From Diphasiastrum complanatum (taxonomy: Eukaryota; Streptophyta; Lycopodiopsida; Lycopodiales; Lycopodiaceae), in the NCBI GenBank assembly GCA_029204225.1, contig CM055110.1, forward strand, positions 46,384,147 to 46,448,146: a DNA stretch of 64,000 bases, written 5' to 3'. The notes beneath the pieces were generated by a model. The model was not told the DNA's origin. It ran no database searches and saw only the letters and a program-made list of their open reading frames with translations. Each line of letters opens with the position of its first letter. Position 1 is the first letter of the stretch. This document shows positions 43,396-56,656 of this stretch, piece by piece. The translations under genes were made by a program, and so were the position numbers.

Positions 43396-46300
43396 AACCA
43401 TCTTGGTCCTCTAAGACAAAGTTTGGAGAAATCTTGCGAAGGACGCTGCCTCTTTCCCAAGTGGCATTCTCAACAGGCTGATCATTCCACTTAACCAGAT
43501 ATTCTCGGTATAGAGTATGACGAGTCTGCGTCTCTCTACTATCAAGAATCTCCTCTGGTTCATGTGGAGGTTGTTGAGGATCCAATGGGAGAACTAGAAC
43601 ACTGTCCCCTACCAGATTGTCTGACCTGGCTAAGGCTTTTCGTAACTGACTTACATGAAAGACTGGAAAAACCTTACTGCTGTGTGAAAGTTCTAGTTCA
43701 TAGGTGACCTCGCCTAGTCTCCTACTGATGGTAAAGGGACCACAATACCTTGGAGACAACTTAGCACACACTCCTGATTTGAGGGTTTTAGAGTCAACTG
43801 GAACTCTCAAGTAGACTTTCTCACCAGTGGAGAACTGCACATCCCGTCTGTGTGGATCTGCATAATGCCTGGCTCGATCCTGGGATTGCCTAATGCTACG
43901 CTTAGCATGTTCTATCATCTGGTTTAGGTCTTCTAAAAAGTTTCTGGCTGCTTCAACTTTTTCTTGTTTAAACCCTACAGCTGTGGGTGAGCGTGGCTGA
44001 AAACCGTACATCAGCATAAATGGGCTGTATCCCGTAGCTGAATGTTTGGTACTGTTGTAAGCAAACTCTAATATCGAGAGATACTCCTCTCAATTAGTCT
44101 GCTTCTTGCTGATGTATGCACGAAGCATATCCTCCAGCACTTGATTTACCCTTTCTGTTTGACTGTCCGTCTGTGGATGGTCGGTGGTACTCATATTAAG
44201 TTTAGTATGGAGATGATGGAATACTGCCCTCCAAAAATTTCCAGTAAACTTACTGTCCCGGTCGCTGACTATGCCGGAAGGTAGACCGTACAGTTTAAAT
44301 AGCCCGTCTACAAACAACCTCGCTAACTCTGGAGCTCTAACGGTTGTTTTGGTCGGAATAAAATGAGCCATTTTGGTCAGACGGTCAACTATGACCCATA
44401 TAGCGTCATTACCCTTTTGGGTTTTAGGCAGGCCTACTATAAAATCCATGGAGATACTCTCCCATTTACCAGCTGGTATTTCTAAGGGATGCAACAACCC
44501 TCCTGCCTTTAAACGCTCTGCTTTATTTACTTGACATTTCTGGCAACTGGTTACATACTGGTGGACGTCCTTTTTCATACTGGGCCAGAAAAATTGCCTA
44601 CGAAGAAGCTCATAGGTCTTCTGTATGCCTGGGTGTCCCGCACTAGGATTGTCATGACATTCATATAGGACCTGCTGCCTATAATCCTCTTAATTGGGGA
44701 CACATACTCTATCTCTATAGAGCAAGTACTCATCCTGAATGGAATACTGTTTCCATTTGAATCCTTGAGTCAACTGACCCTCAACCACTGGGGTTTGCTT
44801 GGGTAATACAGGCTCAGAATCCTCAACGTCATCTGACGACGTATACTCGGACTCATCATCATCCTCAACGGAAGCTGCCGTATTCTTGGATGAACTGGCA
44901 CCAGCCCCGGGAACTGGTTCTGGAGTCTGTAACTGTCTGTTCTGGACTGAGTTCCAGATAATAGAGAAGAATGCATCATGCTGGCATTTCCCTCTCAAGG
45001 ACTCGAGTAACTCATTACGAATCTGAGTAAAACTCAGTTCGTTTATCATAGGCATTCTGCTAAGGGCATCTGCTACTGTATTGAATTTTCCACGTCTATA
45101 TCTGATAGACATGTCAAACTCTTGCATCAACTCTGCCCAACGAGCTTTCCGACCTCTAAGCTCAGGTTGATTGCAAAGGTATCTGAGACTCTCATGGTCT
45201 GTCAGGACCTCAAAGTTGGCACCATACAAATAATGCCTCCAAGTCTTAAGGGCATGGACTATAGAAAAGAGTTCCTTTTCATAGGCATTGTACCTAATCT
45301 GAGCTGGCTCGAGTTTTTTACTCTCGAACGCAACTGGTCGTCCACCCTGAGTTAGCACAACACCTACTGCAAAGTCGCTAGCATCTGTTTCGACCACAAA
45401 TGGCTGATTGGGGTCGACGACTTTTAAAACTGGTGCTGTAGCTAAGGCTGTTTTGAGAGCATCAAAGCTCTCCTGTTGTGCGGACTCCCAAATGAACTCC
45501 TTTCCCTTCCCCTTAAGAAGATTTGTCATAGGAACTGCTATCTGAGCATATTCCTTGACAAATCGTCTGTAATATCCCGCCAAACCAAGAAAGATCTGAA
45601 GTTCCAAAATATTTTGAGGTCTCAGCCAATTGAGTATGGCTTTAACCTTATTTGGGTCCATCTTAATCCCATCTGAAGAGATAATGTGACCCAAATATGC
45701 TACTTCTTCAACGAAAAATTCACACTTGGATTGTTTAGCATAAAGCTTATGCTTTCTGAGCAGTCGAAACACCTTTCTGAGGTGTTTTAGATGCTCCTTC
45801 CTCGTTTTGCTGTAGACAAGGATGTCATCTAAAAATACGACTACAAACTTACCCAAGTATGGTCTGAGGACACTGTTCATCAAGGTCATAAAGGTAGCTG
45901 GAGCATTTGTGAGCCCAAATGGCATCACCTTAAACTCATAATGACCGTGACGAGTTCTAAAAGCTGTTTTCGAGACATCTTCCGATTTTATACGGACTTG
46001 ATGATATCCCGATCTGAGGTCTATTTTGCTGAAAAACTTAGCCCCGTTGAGTTGATCAAACAACTCGTCTGCCCGAGGCATAGGATATTTATTCTTAATT
46101 GTGACTTTATTGAGGGCTCTGTAATCTACGCAAAGACGCATAGACCCCTCTTTCTTTTTCACCAATAGGACTGGTGAGGCCCATGGTGAACTACTGGTCT
46201 GAATTTGGCCTTTCCCAAGATAGTCTGTTAACTGCCTAGTTATTTCTTCATCCTCTGTTCGGCTGACCCGATACGGAGGTTTAAAAATAGGTGCTGTACC

Positions 46301-46741
46301 TGGTACTAGGTTTATTACATGATCTACCTCTCTGCTAAGTGGTAAACCATGTGGCAAATCTTCAGGAAAAACATCTTTAAATTTAGACATTAAAGTTTCT
46401 AATTTACTGATTTTCTGCTGAATAGAACTAGAAATAGAAACTTCAGGAATAAACTGAAAGTCACATAAGAATACCTGATGGTCTTCGTCTCCGATTAGCT
46501 GACAGAGCTCTGAACTGCAGACCATAGGGCTGTTGGGAACATCATGCTCCCCATGCAACTGGATCTCTCGGCCTTTATGCTGAAAGCTGAGGGTGTTCTC
46601 CTGATAGTTTCTGTGGAGGGAAGGTCCTAAACTGTAGAGCCAATCTCTCCTGAGAACAATGTCTGTTCGATCCAGGTGCATTATCTGAAAGTTTATTTCA
46701 TCTTGGTACCCCTGAATACCAAGATTTAACTTACTTACCAT
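43391..46741 (-). pseudogene. Gypsy-2 pol: RT, RNase H, integrase, chromodomain
   Basis: The 683-residue frame (46741-44690) covers the post-protease linker, RT ([26 protein letters not shown]) and RNase H ([21 protein letters not shown]). After a stop near 44690 comes the integrase zinc finger. The frame 44578-44090 has the core (MDFIVGLPKTQKG, SDRDSKFTGNF, QTERVNQVLED). After another stop near 44090 the frame 44017-43391 gives the integrase C-terminus and chromodomain YLVKWNDQPVENATWE near 43480. The breaks are single nonsense codons rather than deletions, fitting a young copy. Confidence 0.93.
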
Positions 46742-46822
46742 AGTTTCCCATATTTTTTTATCTTCACCCTTAGCTAATGAAACTATGTACCTATGCTGAC
46801 TAGGTACTTCTAGTAGTTTAAG

Positions 46823-48171
46823 CTATTTAACCAGGGTGTGGTCGATGAAATTATGGGTTGCCCCATCATCAACCATGACTCTTACTGACTGGTTACCAAC
46901 TTTCCCATGCATACGTACTAGGTCATGCGGCCCAAAGCTGAAGGGTCTCGCTAGCATTGCAGAGGTCAGCTGGCAAAAGTGTTCATGATCTTCATGATAC
47001 ACTTTGATCTCGGAAGCTGCCGAGTCACTGGGGAAACATACAGTCTGAACAAGATGAACTTGTTTTTTATCTTTCTTATCTTTTTTAGTGAAAGGCCCCT
47101 TGGGACACTGTCTGACTGTGTGTCCCTTGCCCATACACACAAAGCACAAACGTTCTTGTTTGGCTTTCTCAAAATCATCTGGTTTTAAGGGCTGTATGAG
47201 TGAAGGGCGTTTCTGAGGAGCTTCACTTTTAAATTTGTCTTCTTTCTTCCTTTTTAAAAATTTCTTTTTAAATTGAAAGTCTTTCTGAGAAGGCTGCTCA
47301 GAAAGTGGCTGTTGTCTCGCCTTCTTCCTACCCACTGAATCATCATAGATTTGAGCATATCTGAGAGCTTGCTCAAGGGTAGCAGGCGAGTTTCTCTGGA
47401 CCTCTACTTTATATTCATCTTTGAGGCCACGGACAAATCCCCTGACTTTCTGATAGTCATCCATATTTTTAATCTTTAAAATTGCTTCTCGATACTGCGA
47501 GATATATTGGATGAGGGATTTATCCATTACTGTTCTTTCCCAGGCTTCCCAGGCTCTATCCAGTTCATTTTCTGGTAGAAATTCTCTTAGGAAAGCTTCT
47601 TCAAAAGCTTTCCATGACCGGGGAGTCTGCCCAGTCTCCTGGAGATTTAACCACCACTTATAGGCCATAGGCCCTAAAGAAAGACTGGCCTCAATTGCTT
47701 GCAAATGGTCTGTTTAAGAGCATGAATGTTCTTCCATTTGCTGAGGAAGGTTTGTAGAATATCTGCATTTCTATCCTTCTCTTCCCCATTAAAAGTAGGA
47801 GGCTTTAAATCTTTAAAAACACTGGGGTGAGACCGTAAAGTCTCACCCGAAACTGATGGAAGTGGAGAAGGGGATAACTGAGAAGTGGAGGGAAGGCTTC
47901 CTTTCGCGGAGCTCAAAATCAAGTTTTTGAGTTCAGCGAACGAGTCGTCCACACTGGACTTGAAATTGGCTAATGCCAGCTTCAGTTCATCCACTTCTGT
48001 TACCAATTGGAGGAACTGCTCCTTGGTAACTAGTTCGTCGAGTTCTTCGGCGAACTGTTCCTGTTCTTCTACTTCCATGGGTTCCTTCCCTTTTCTGTAA
48101 GCCAAGGCTTCTGTTTCAAGTTCGTCGAAGCCTCTCTCCTGGGGTTGATCAGGTCCCTGAGGAGTGGTCAT
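46823..48171 (-). pseudogene. Gypsy-2 gag and protease start
   Basis: Gag starts MTTPQGPDQPQERG at 48171. The N-terminal frame ends at 47674, and the next frame (47704-46823) carries the capsid segment [16 protein letters not shown]. It also carries the CCHC knuckle [14 protein letters not shown] near 47110 and protease active site [11 protein letters not shown] near 46860. A stop near 46823 separates it from pol. The gag frame change occurs at exactly the same place in Gypsy-3. Confidence 0.9.
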
Positions 48172-48870
48172 CTTCGAAACTGAAAGAGAGCTACCTTAAC
48201 TTCTGAAGGAAAAAAGTCTAAAAGACTAATTTACAACTGTACAAGGGAAAGGAAAGATGACTTAGCTGTTTCTGAGGACTGTACTTCCACAGAGAGAATC
48301 AAGATAAGCCCTTTTAGGTCTTCCTCCACTGCTTTCAGACCTGTTGTCCCGAAAAATGCCAGTTTGAAGCTTCAAAACGGTGCCAAATTTCCCGGTTCTC
48401 TGAGGATAGTAGCTCGCTAGTCTGACAGGACCCCAACGGGCTCATTTACTTCTGATTTGAGACCCAAAAAGTAATTCAATTTCTGATTTTGGTGTCTCCC
48501 TACCCTCGCTGGCTGGACAGCCACATGTCTGGCCCAATTTTCTAAAATTTAAGGCCCAAAACTTGCTTGAAACTCTGATCTGACTTCAAGTAGTAGGTCG
48601 CTGGTCTGTGGCAATCTAGTTTGATGTTCAAACTACTGAAAAATTCTCAAAAACAGTGATGAAAAACCAATTTTTCACCTTCCTGTCCAGCGAGTTACCT
48701 GTACATGGAATTTGACTCCTTACTACTGTAATTTCTCAGTGAATTTCAAAGGTTTGAAGGCTGCATCTACAACATCCTCCTCCTCTATTCCTCTCTGAGA
48801 ATCTGAGAAACACTTCCTATCTTCTGATAGCTTTCTCTACTCCTGCTCCTGAACTCCCTAGGATGGAGAT
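48172..48870 (-). other. Gypsy-2 untranslated leader
   Basis: About 700 bp between the PBS and the gag start on the minus strand, non-coding. The corresponding leader of Gypsy-3 is 56657-57445 but is noticeably diverged from this one. Confidence 0.75.
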
Positions 48871-48883
48871 GGCTCTGATACCA
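48871..48883 (-). other. Gypsy-2 primer binding site
   Basis: The minus strand reads TGGTATCAGAGCC one base after the LTR end, complementary to initiator methionine tRNA. Confidence 0.92.
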
Positions 48884-48884
48884 G

Positions 48885-49242
48885 TGTAATAGTTCCTAAC
48901 ACCACAGTAGGGCAAACACTAACTGATCCACCCAACCTTGCCTACTCCCTGATATAGAGTAAGCCCCTCCTAGCCCAGTGTGAGAACTGGTAGCATGCTA
49001 CTGCCAAGTGTCGGCCACGTGGCACTGACGTGACCGACTGCACGTCGGGACCCAACTGGGGGCCCTATCCTGGTGACAGGGTCCCTAGGCTGTGTTAGGC
49101 CCGCCATGGCTATGGACCGTGCTGGGGCACACTACTCACACTGTCTTGCCCTGTTGGTCATGTACGCTGGACACGAACCTGACTGTGGTATCTGACCTAT
49201 CTGTGTTCTCTAGGGTTCGGCACTGGTTACGAGCTCGTAACA
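48885..49242 (-). repeat. Gypsy-2 5' LTR
   Basis: 358 bp, same ends as the 3' LTR; target duplication GGCAG follows at 49243. Confidence 0.95.
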
Positions 49243-49570
49243 GGCAGGGATAGGGACAGGTAGCGAGGGGGCAGCAGGAGCGGGTCAGGAGGCCAAAGGG
49301 AGGGCAGGGATAGGGACAAGCACAAGTAGCGAGGAGATGGGCGGATATCGAGGGAGACAGGTAGCGATGGCAGGAGGGAGGGAGAGGGAGATGGGCACGC
49401 AGCGGGACAGGTAGCGATGGCAGGAGGGGGCATATAGCGATGGCAAATGGGAGGGACAGGTATGGTAGGTCAGGTAGCGATGGGAGGGTAGCTATGGCAG
49501 GGTAGCGATGGAGGGCCAACAATGGAAGGGTAGCGATGGAGGGCCAGCGGCAGTAGAGCAGCGAGCAGCA
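49243..49570. repeat. Degenerate GGTAGCGATGG minisatellite
   Basis: Variants of GACAGGTAGCGATGGCAGG recur irregularly through this GC-rich stretch. On the opposite strand they give a long proline/leucine-rich frame that is not a credible gene. It forms the 5' leader region of hAT-D. Confidence 0.65.
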
Positions 49571-49649
49571 GCAGCAGCAGGGCGCCATTGCTACAGGGAG
49601 CCATCGCAGGAGGGAGGAGGGAGGGAGGAGAAGGTGCGCTGCTGCCATC

Positions 49650-50902
<1,253 letters not shown>

Positions 50903-51348
50903 TGTTAGGGACCCAACCCCCTTGGGTCCCAAACCCAAACTTGAGACTGGACGATGACTGAAAAAGGTAGACTTGGCCGGTGACTCGTGAACCTGCATGG
51001 TTGCCACGTGTCATGATCCTGGAGTGCACATGGCTTGGAGTCTCTCTCCTTGGAGGTATACAAGGGGAGGAGGACTCATTTGCCATCCATTCTGTCTACC
51101 TAGGAGGTGGATGGAGAGCGTGTGCACAGCCAGGATGTATTGCTAGCGTGAGGCAGGAGATGGCTGAGAGCCTGGGCGGTGGTATGGGACGCCGTCTGGG
51201 ATGGAGGTCGGATCCAGCTTGATACGGTCACAGGCCAGGGCACGGTGGGTGGACCCGGATTAGGTCCTATGGAGGGGTGGAACGTGAATCGTTCGGTCTC
51301 TTGTGGTTAACCAGCACCTGGAGGTTTGCAGTAAGTAAGATTGTAACA
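50903..51348 (+). repeat. LTR of an otherwise unidentified retrotransposon
   Basis: Begins TGTTAGGGACCCAAC, ends AGATTGTAACA, with a primer site two bases later. 446 bp. No second LTR or recognisable gag/pol was found downstream, so the element is truncated or non-autonomous. Confidence 0.8.
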
Positions 51349-51350
51349 TT

Positions 51351-51363
51351 TGGTATCAGAGCC
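51351..51363 (+). other. Primer binding site after the LTR at 50903
   Basis: TGGTATCAGAGCC, complementary to initiator methionine tRNA. Confidence 0.88.
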
Positions 51364-51839
51364 ACTGCATACTGAAAGTAGGTGCGTTGATCCGTAGTAG
51401 ATTTCTTGTAACTTACGACGCTTCTGACGGATTTCAAATCGGGTTTTAAACGCATTTTTTATGCGTGTTTTTCTATTCTTCTTTTCGCTGTTTTTTTTGT
51501 AAATTTCAAGTAAAAAAGTTTCAAAAAAAAAGTGGTAGGGGCCCTAAGGAGGACCTGCCACGTGGCACTGTCCAAGGTGGGACAGGTGGCGGTTCCTCTT
51601 CCGCTCCAGGACTGTAGTTTTTTGGGTCGCGATGGGCCCTCCTCAGTGAATAACAAACGGAAAGTATTCACATCATTGTTTGACCAACGGGAGGGTCAAG
51701 AAAGCTTGTAGGAAATCTACCACGTGGCATCAGATGGGCCAGGTGAAGTGGCAGCAGGTAGCGCCCTCCTATTCCGAAAGTTCGATCTTTTCCACAACTG
51801 GCGAGTGCGACAGACGTAATGAAGCTACTTGGTTACCGA

Positions 51840-52560
51840 CGGGGATGGTGTAAATGAAAGCCAATTAGAGCGGGTTTTTCAATCTGTACAGAGTTTAGGG
51901 TTCAATTATGTTGGCTTTATACTGTTTTATGATTTAGGTTTTGGCTTCACTGCCTGTTTCCCGAACTCAGAAACCCAACGAAGCAGTATATATCAAGCAA
52001 TGTTCAGTACCCTTCCATCTGGATATTTGGCCAGGAAGCCTTGCAAGAAAGCAATGGCCAAAAAGGTCCTTCCAAGGCATGCAGACGAAAGGAGTGGTTG
52101 TGTCGCCCTTACGTACTCCCGGATTTTACCATGCCATTAATTGCTCCGTTTTCGACTCCACGTCAAACTTTCTTTGGTGAGCCTTCAGAGACAACACCCA
52201 CTGGTTTTTGATCTGTGGATCAAAAACCACTGGGTGCTGTCTCTGTCGGCTCACCAAAAACGTTTCACGTGGAGTCGAAAACAGAGCAATTGGTGATGTG
52301 GCAAGATTCGGGAACACGTACTGGCATCAGAACCACTTCGACCATCTCCATGCACTGGAAAAACATTTTTGACCATTGCTTTCTTACAAAGTTTCCTGGC
52401 CAAACACCCAGATGAAAGGGTATTGATCATTGTTTGATCTATGCTGCTTCCTTGGGTGTCTGAGTTCAGGAAATGGCTATTGAAGCGCATAAAATTTCCT
52501 TTCAAACTGTGTTCAAAACATGCTTTAACTGGCTTTCACTCACACCGTCCCTGTCATATA
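51840..52560. repeat. Long imperfect foldback (about 350-bp arms, near-zero loop)
   Basis: The sequence turns around at GATCTGTGGATC (about 52210-52221). The left arm (from about 51840, GAAAGCCAATTAGAG) is matched by the reverse complement of the right arm (to about 52560, GAAAGCCAGTTAAAG). The innermost roughly 80 bp, sharing TTTTCGACTCCACGT and CACTGGTTTTTGATC, are the most similar. Outer parts match with small gaps. Translations of the two arms on opposite strands also resemble each other (LARKPCKKAMAKKV and LARKLCKKAMVKNV), so an inverted duplication of a once-coding segment is possible. Confidence 0.8.
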
Positions 52561-54334
52561 CCAAACAACTTCAATACTTCTGGCACACATCAGTCTTATG
52601 GAAGAGCTGGAACTTTCTCCCTGGCTAATTGAAGGCTTGTACTCGTCATCATTAGAATCTTGCTCAACAATATCTTTGGTATCCTCCTTCTGGTCGTTTG
52701 TTCCCCAAACCCTAAACCCTAAAGCGAACAAAAGGCCAACATTTTAGCACGTTTTGAGGTGTTTGTGTGGTCCGCGTCCCCGATTCCGTAGCGCGATGAA
52801 AACAACTGCACCAAAACTGCTGCTAATAGTGGTGAATGGTCGTCAGAACCGTGCCATTCACCACAGGGAGTGAATGGTAACCAGAAGAGTGGATGGTCAT
52901 CATAAGTGCTGTTCACTACCGAGACTGGCTGGCTCGATGACGAGGGACCCTTTCCCGAACCATGGCCAGTTGTTCTGCGGTGAAGTTAATTCCAATCCGT
53001 TGCGTTTCCTCGCCCTCGCCAGCTCGGGCAAGGGGGGGCAGGTCCGAGGACCATGAGGGCACGTAGCTGTAGCTCCGGTAGTCGCCCCATTATCTCTTGC
53101 TGGCTCGTGAAATTCTGCTTCTAGCTTCCGTTCGTTGTGTCGGCGGACATCTACCAGGACATGCTCCGACTAGTTGCCCACGTGACGGTGTACCACCCTA
53201 AATCCGAAATCTATCTCATCACATAGGCCATGGTACTGTGTAGAATGCATCAATGGTCCGAGAACATAGTCCACAGGTTTGTGATCCTGATACGAACCCA
53301 ACGGATTGAGCCTGGCTCGATTCGGGTATCGTTCGGTCAAAATGGCCCTTCGACTGGAGAGAAGCGCAATTACGTCAAGCGAAATGGATTAGTTTTGCAA
53401 CTCTCCGTCCGACGGCCCCGTTTCTCCAAATGGGATCCGATTCGGGTGCCGTCTGTTTCGGCCAGTGGACAACCTCGATATGAACCTGTGGGAACAAACA
53501 GGACGAGGAAACGACCGACAGTCGGCCCAACGTCCGTCCGAAGTTCGACGTTAAACAGGGCTTTGAGGACACTTTGTCCGGTCGGGACCTGACCACTGGG
53601 AGATGTTTCGGAGCCCCCATGCTGGTACGCAAAATTTCGACATCGTATTGTAGCGTGTTGAAGTAGTGCCATAACTAATTAGTAAGCTGTTGAAGTTCAT
53701 CCGGGAAGAAACCGATCCCATCAACCGAGTCACAGTAGTGTATAGCTTGTCACTCTTCTGGTGAGCCCTAATTTCCCCCAGAGACTTCTGCTCCTGAGAG
53801 CTTGTCACTCTTCTGGTGAGCGTTCACCTCTCCTCAATCCTCTGGCGAGCATTCACCTCTTTGAAACAGTCATTGATTCACCCTAAACCCTAAACCAGTA
53901 ATATGTTTGTCATACAAACCATCATCTTCACTTGAAACCACTCTCAGATCTTTCTTTCCCGCTTTTTTGGAGCTTAGTTCCCAATGAAGGTTCGTAATAA
54001 TTTATGAACTGCTCACTAGCCATGGTTGTTTAGTAATATCTTAGTTATGACAGGCAAGGCCTAGTGGTTAGGTCTGTTGCAAATTTTTTTGGTACCGTTT
54101 TCCTATTTTTTACCAGGAGGGGGCAGGTGCGTGCCAGACACCCTCTGATAATTAATTTCGGGGGAAAAACAGGGGCCATAAATTGCTTTTATTATGCTTT
54201 TGGGATGGGGGACAGTGTAGGCAGGTGCCTATATTTTTTATTTTTTTTTTGAAATTTTTTTTTTTGCAAAAAAAACGAACGAGTCCGGATGCAGACGCAC
54301 CCCTGGCGCGTCCGTGTCCGCCATCCGCTTCCTT

Positions 54335-54336
<2 letters not shown>
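52561..54336. other. Unassigned sequence left of hAT-B
   Basis: No family was recognised. A 23-bp direct repeat containing AGCTTGTCACTCTTCTGG is at about 53744 and 53799. A GC-rich 53230-53592 open frame resembles nothing known. Bases 54280-54336 match the end of the GGACGCGTCC-type MITE (CTAAGGAAGCG inverted). Confidence 0.4.

Positions 54337-54366
<30 letters not shown>
54337..54366. repeat. (TA)n tract at the left end of hAT-B
   Basis: 15 AT units immediately before the CATAG terminus. Together with the TA tract at 63355-63400 it supplies the flanking ATATATAT expected for an 8-bp duplication. Confidence 0.93.
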
Positions 54367-54368
<2 letters not shown>

Positions 54369-54733
54369 TAGGTCCCGCGGTACTGGGTACCGCGGATCCC
54401 AGTACAGCGGGACCATACTGGTACCGCGGTACCATAATATATTAATATAATTAATATTTAATATTTTTTGAAATTTTTTTAAACCTAATCTACCCGCCCC
54501 CCTCGCTTCTTCTCTCCCAATTTTTTTCCAGCCATCGTTGCCCTGCCTTCGCTACTGGTTTTGCTGCCCTGCCTTCCTTGCCTTGCGTCTGATTTGCATC
54601 GCCCTTCGCCCATAGACCGCCCTGCCTTGCATCAGATTTGCAAGAACCTGCCTTCGCCCATTTTCAGCGTCTCTCACACAGTGTACCCTGCTGTTTTTTT
54701 TCCAGCGTTTTGTCCTTAGTTTTCTCCATCGCA

Positions 54734-56295
54734 ATGGTGCAATCCGACCTTTCAGTTCTGTGGGACGAGGTAGACATTGTCAGGCGGGTTCCCGACAAGG
54801 CCAACAAGACCGGTCAGAAGATCGTGTGCCGCCGATACTGTCTCGTCGAGTTTGCTGCACCCCTCACTAGCCTTAAAGACCATCTGCTCGGTGCACGTGT
54901 CAAAAATGGTACCACCTTGAATGCTGCCCCTTGTGGCAGCATGACCGTCCCCGATAGGCAGCGACTACTGGACACCTACGGGCCGCGGCTCGTGGCAGGG
55001 GAGAACACCATTTCGGAGGGCATTCTCCGATTTTGCACCGCTCCTTATGTGGCTGACCCAGAGTTGCTGCCTGCTTGGCTGGCACGCATGAGGAGAGAAA
55101 GTGCATCCTCCTCCGGTCCCTTTGCCCCTCAGACAGTTCTGCCTCGCGCACCCCCATCTGCTCAGATTCCGGTGGATCCCGTCCCATCGCGTCCGCCAGT
55201 TGCCACTGCGGTTCCACCACCACCCACTGTTGCTCGCACTCCACCAGTCTACGACTTTCTCATGGACTCTCCGCCACCCGAGCAGGCCCAGGATGGTACT
55301 GGGCGGGCCTTCGAGGATGTGGAAGAGATCCCTTCTTCCTTCCCTTCCCATCCGGATGACCTCCTCAGCCAGCAGCTTTCATACCCCATGCCAGATGTTG
55401 CCCCTCCACCAGTGCACCCCACCTATGCTACTGCACCCATCCCTGCCAGTGCATCCCACTCTCCCCATTCCACGTCTACAGCCGATGCATCCACCAGTGC
55501 CCAGCCTGTCGCGTCATCGTCCATTCCCGTCACGGTTGGTGCACCGTGCTGGAGGTCCACCACAAGTCGCCCACCAGGGAGAGCTCTCGTGCAACAGACC
55601 ATTCGCGGCGCGCATCAGCCGCACATGGACAGAGAGGCCACACAGGCCGTGGCCAGTCTGATTTACGAGCTGAACCTGCCCTTTGCCATCACCTACTTTG
55701 AGCCCTTCAGAACAGCCTTCCGCCTTGCACAGTTTGTCAGCCCTAGCTGGAGAGTCCCTAGTTCAGAGGTTGTTCGCACACACATGTTGAGGGATAGGGT
55801 TGAGTCCTTGTCTAGAGAGATGGAGCCTCTGCGTCGGCACTGGGCCACTTACGGTTGCAGCATCATGTCCGATGGCTGGACTGATGTCAGGAGGAGGCCG
55901 ATCCTCAACATACTGGTCTCAAGCTGCATGGGCACACAGTTTTTGAGGGCAGTGGATTGCAGCAGGGGGGGTAGAGTCATATCTACCGAGTTCATGTTTG
56001 ATGTCATCAGGTCTTCCATCCTAGCCATAGGCACACAGCATGTCGTCACGATGGTGACGGACAATGCCACGAACTGCATTCAGATGGGTGTACTGCTAGA
56101 GGCCGAGTTCCCTCATATTGTTCATACCCCCTGTGCAGCCCACAGCATAGACCTTCTGATGGGGGACATTGGAGCACTTCCCTGGGTTAGAGCCATCGTC
56201 CGGGAGGCCCTCTTCCTGGTGACTTTTGTCACCAGAAAGAGGCGTGTTCTTGCCATGTTCCGGGTGTTCAGCCATCTGGACCTCCGTAAGCCAGC
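54734..56295 (+). pseudogene. hAT-B transposase, N-terminal part
   Basis: The start MVQSDLSVLWDEVD was chosen at 54734 because copies A and C begin at the equivalent ATG. Residues about 15-45 form a BED-like finger, but its first cysteine is Arg (VCRRYC here, VHCRYC in copy C). Residues about 110-300 are Pro/Ser-rich. The DUF659 core follows (LIYELNLPFAI, CSIMSDGWTDVRRRP, VTDNATNCIQMG, PCAAHSIDLLMGDI). Translation is open to 56295, where the Gypsy-3 LTR interrupts it after LRKPA. hAT transposases bind terminal repeats and cut and paste DNA in the nucleus. Confidence 0.88.
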
Positions 56296-56642
56296 TGTTA
56301 CGAGCTCGTAACCAGTGCCGAACCCTAGAGAACACAGATAGGTCAGATACCACAGTCAGGGTCGTGTCCAGCGTACATGACCAACAGGGCAAGACAGTGT
56401 GAGTAGTGTGCCCCAGCACGGTCCATAGCCATGGCGGGCCTAACACAGCCTAGGGACCCTGTCAGCAGGATAGGGCCCCCAGTTGGGTCCCGACGTGCAG
56501 TCGGCCACGTCAATGCCACGTGGCCGACACTTGGCAGTTGCATGCTACCAGTCCTCACAGGGGCTTACTCTATATCAGGGAGTAGGCAAGGTTGGGTGGA
56601 TCAGTTAGTGTTTGCCCTACTGTGGTGTTAGGATCTATTACA
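56296..56642 (+). repeat. Gypsy-3 5' LTR
   Basis: 347 bp, TGTTACGAGCTCGTAAC to GGATCTATTACA; about 11 bp shorter than the Gypsy-2 LTRs and with a few substitutions. Inserted after CCAGC of the hAT gene. Confidence 0.93.
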
Positions 56643-56643
56643 C

Positions 56644-56656
56644 TGGTATCAGAGCC
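56644..56656 (+). other. Gypsy-3 primer binding site
   Basis: TGGTATCAGAGCC one base after the LTR. Confidence 0.92.

Larger units (their letters stand above)
43022..49242 (-). mobile_element. Gypsy-2: full-length Ty3/Gypsy chromovirus-like element
   Basis: 6,221 bp between direct LTRs of 358 bp, with 5-bp target duplication GGCAG at 43017-43021 and 49243-49247. PBS, gag, protease, RT, RNase H, integrase and chromodomain are all present on the minus strand. The LTRs differ at only about four positions (near 99% identity), so insertion is recent. Several nonsense codons and a gag frameshift are nevertheless present. It is the same family as Gypsy-3. Confidence 0.95.

Noticed and set aside
53230-53592. 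120-codon plus-strand frame as a gene
   Set aside because: No recognisable domain, equally long frames exist on the other strand, and no splice or promoter context was found.
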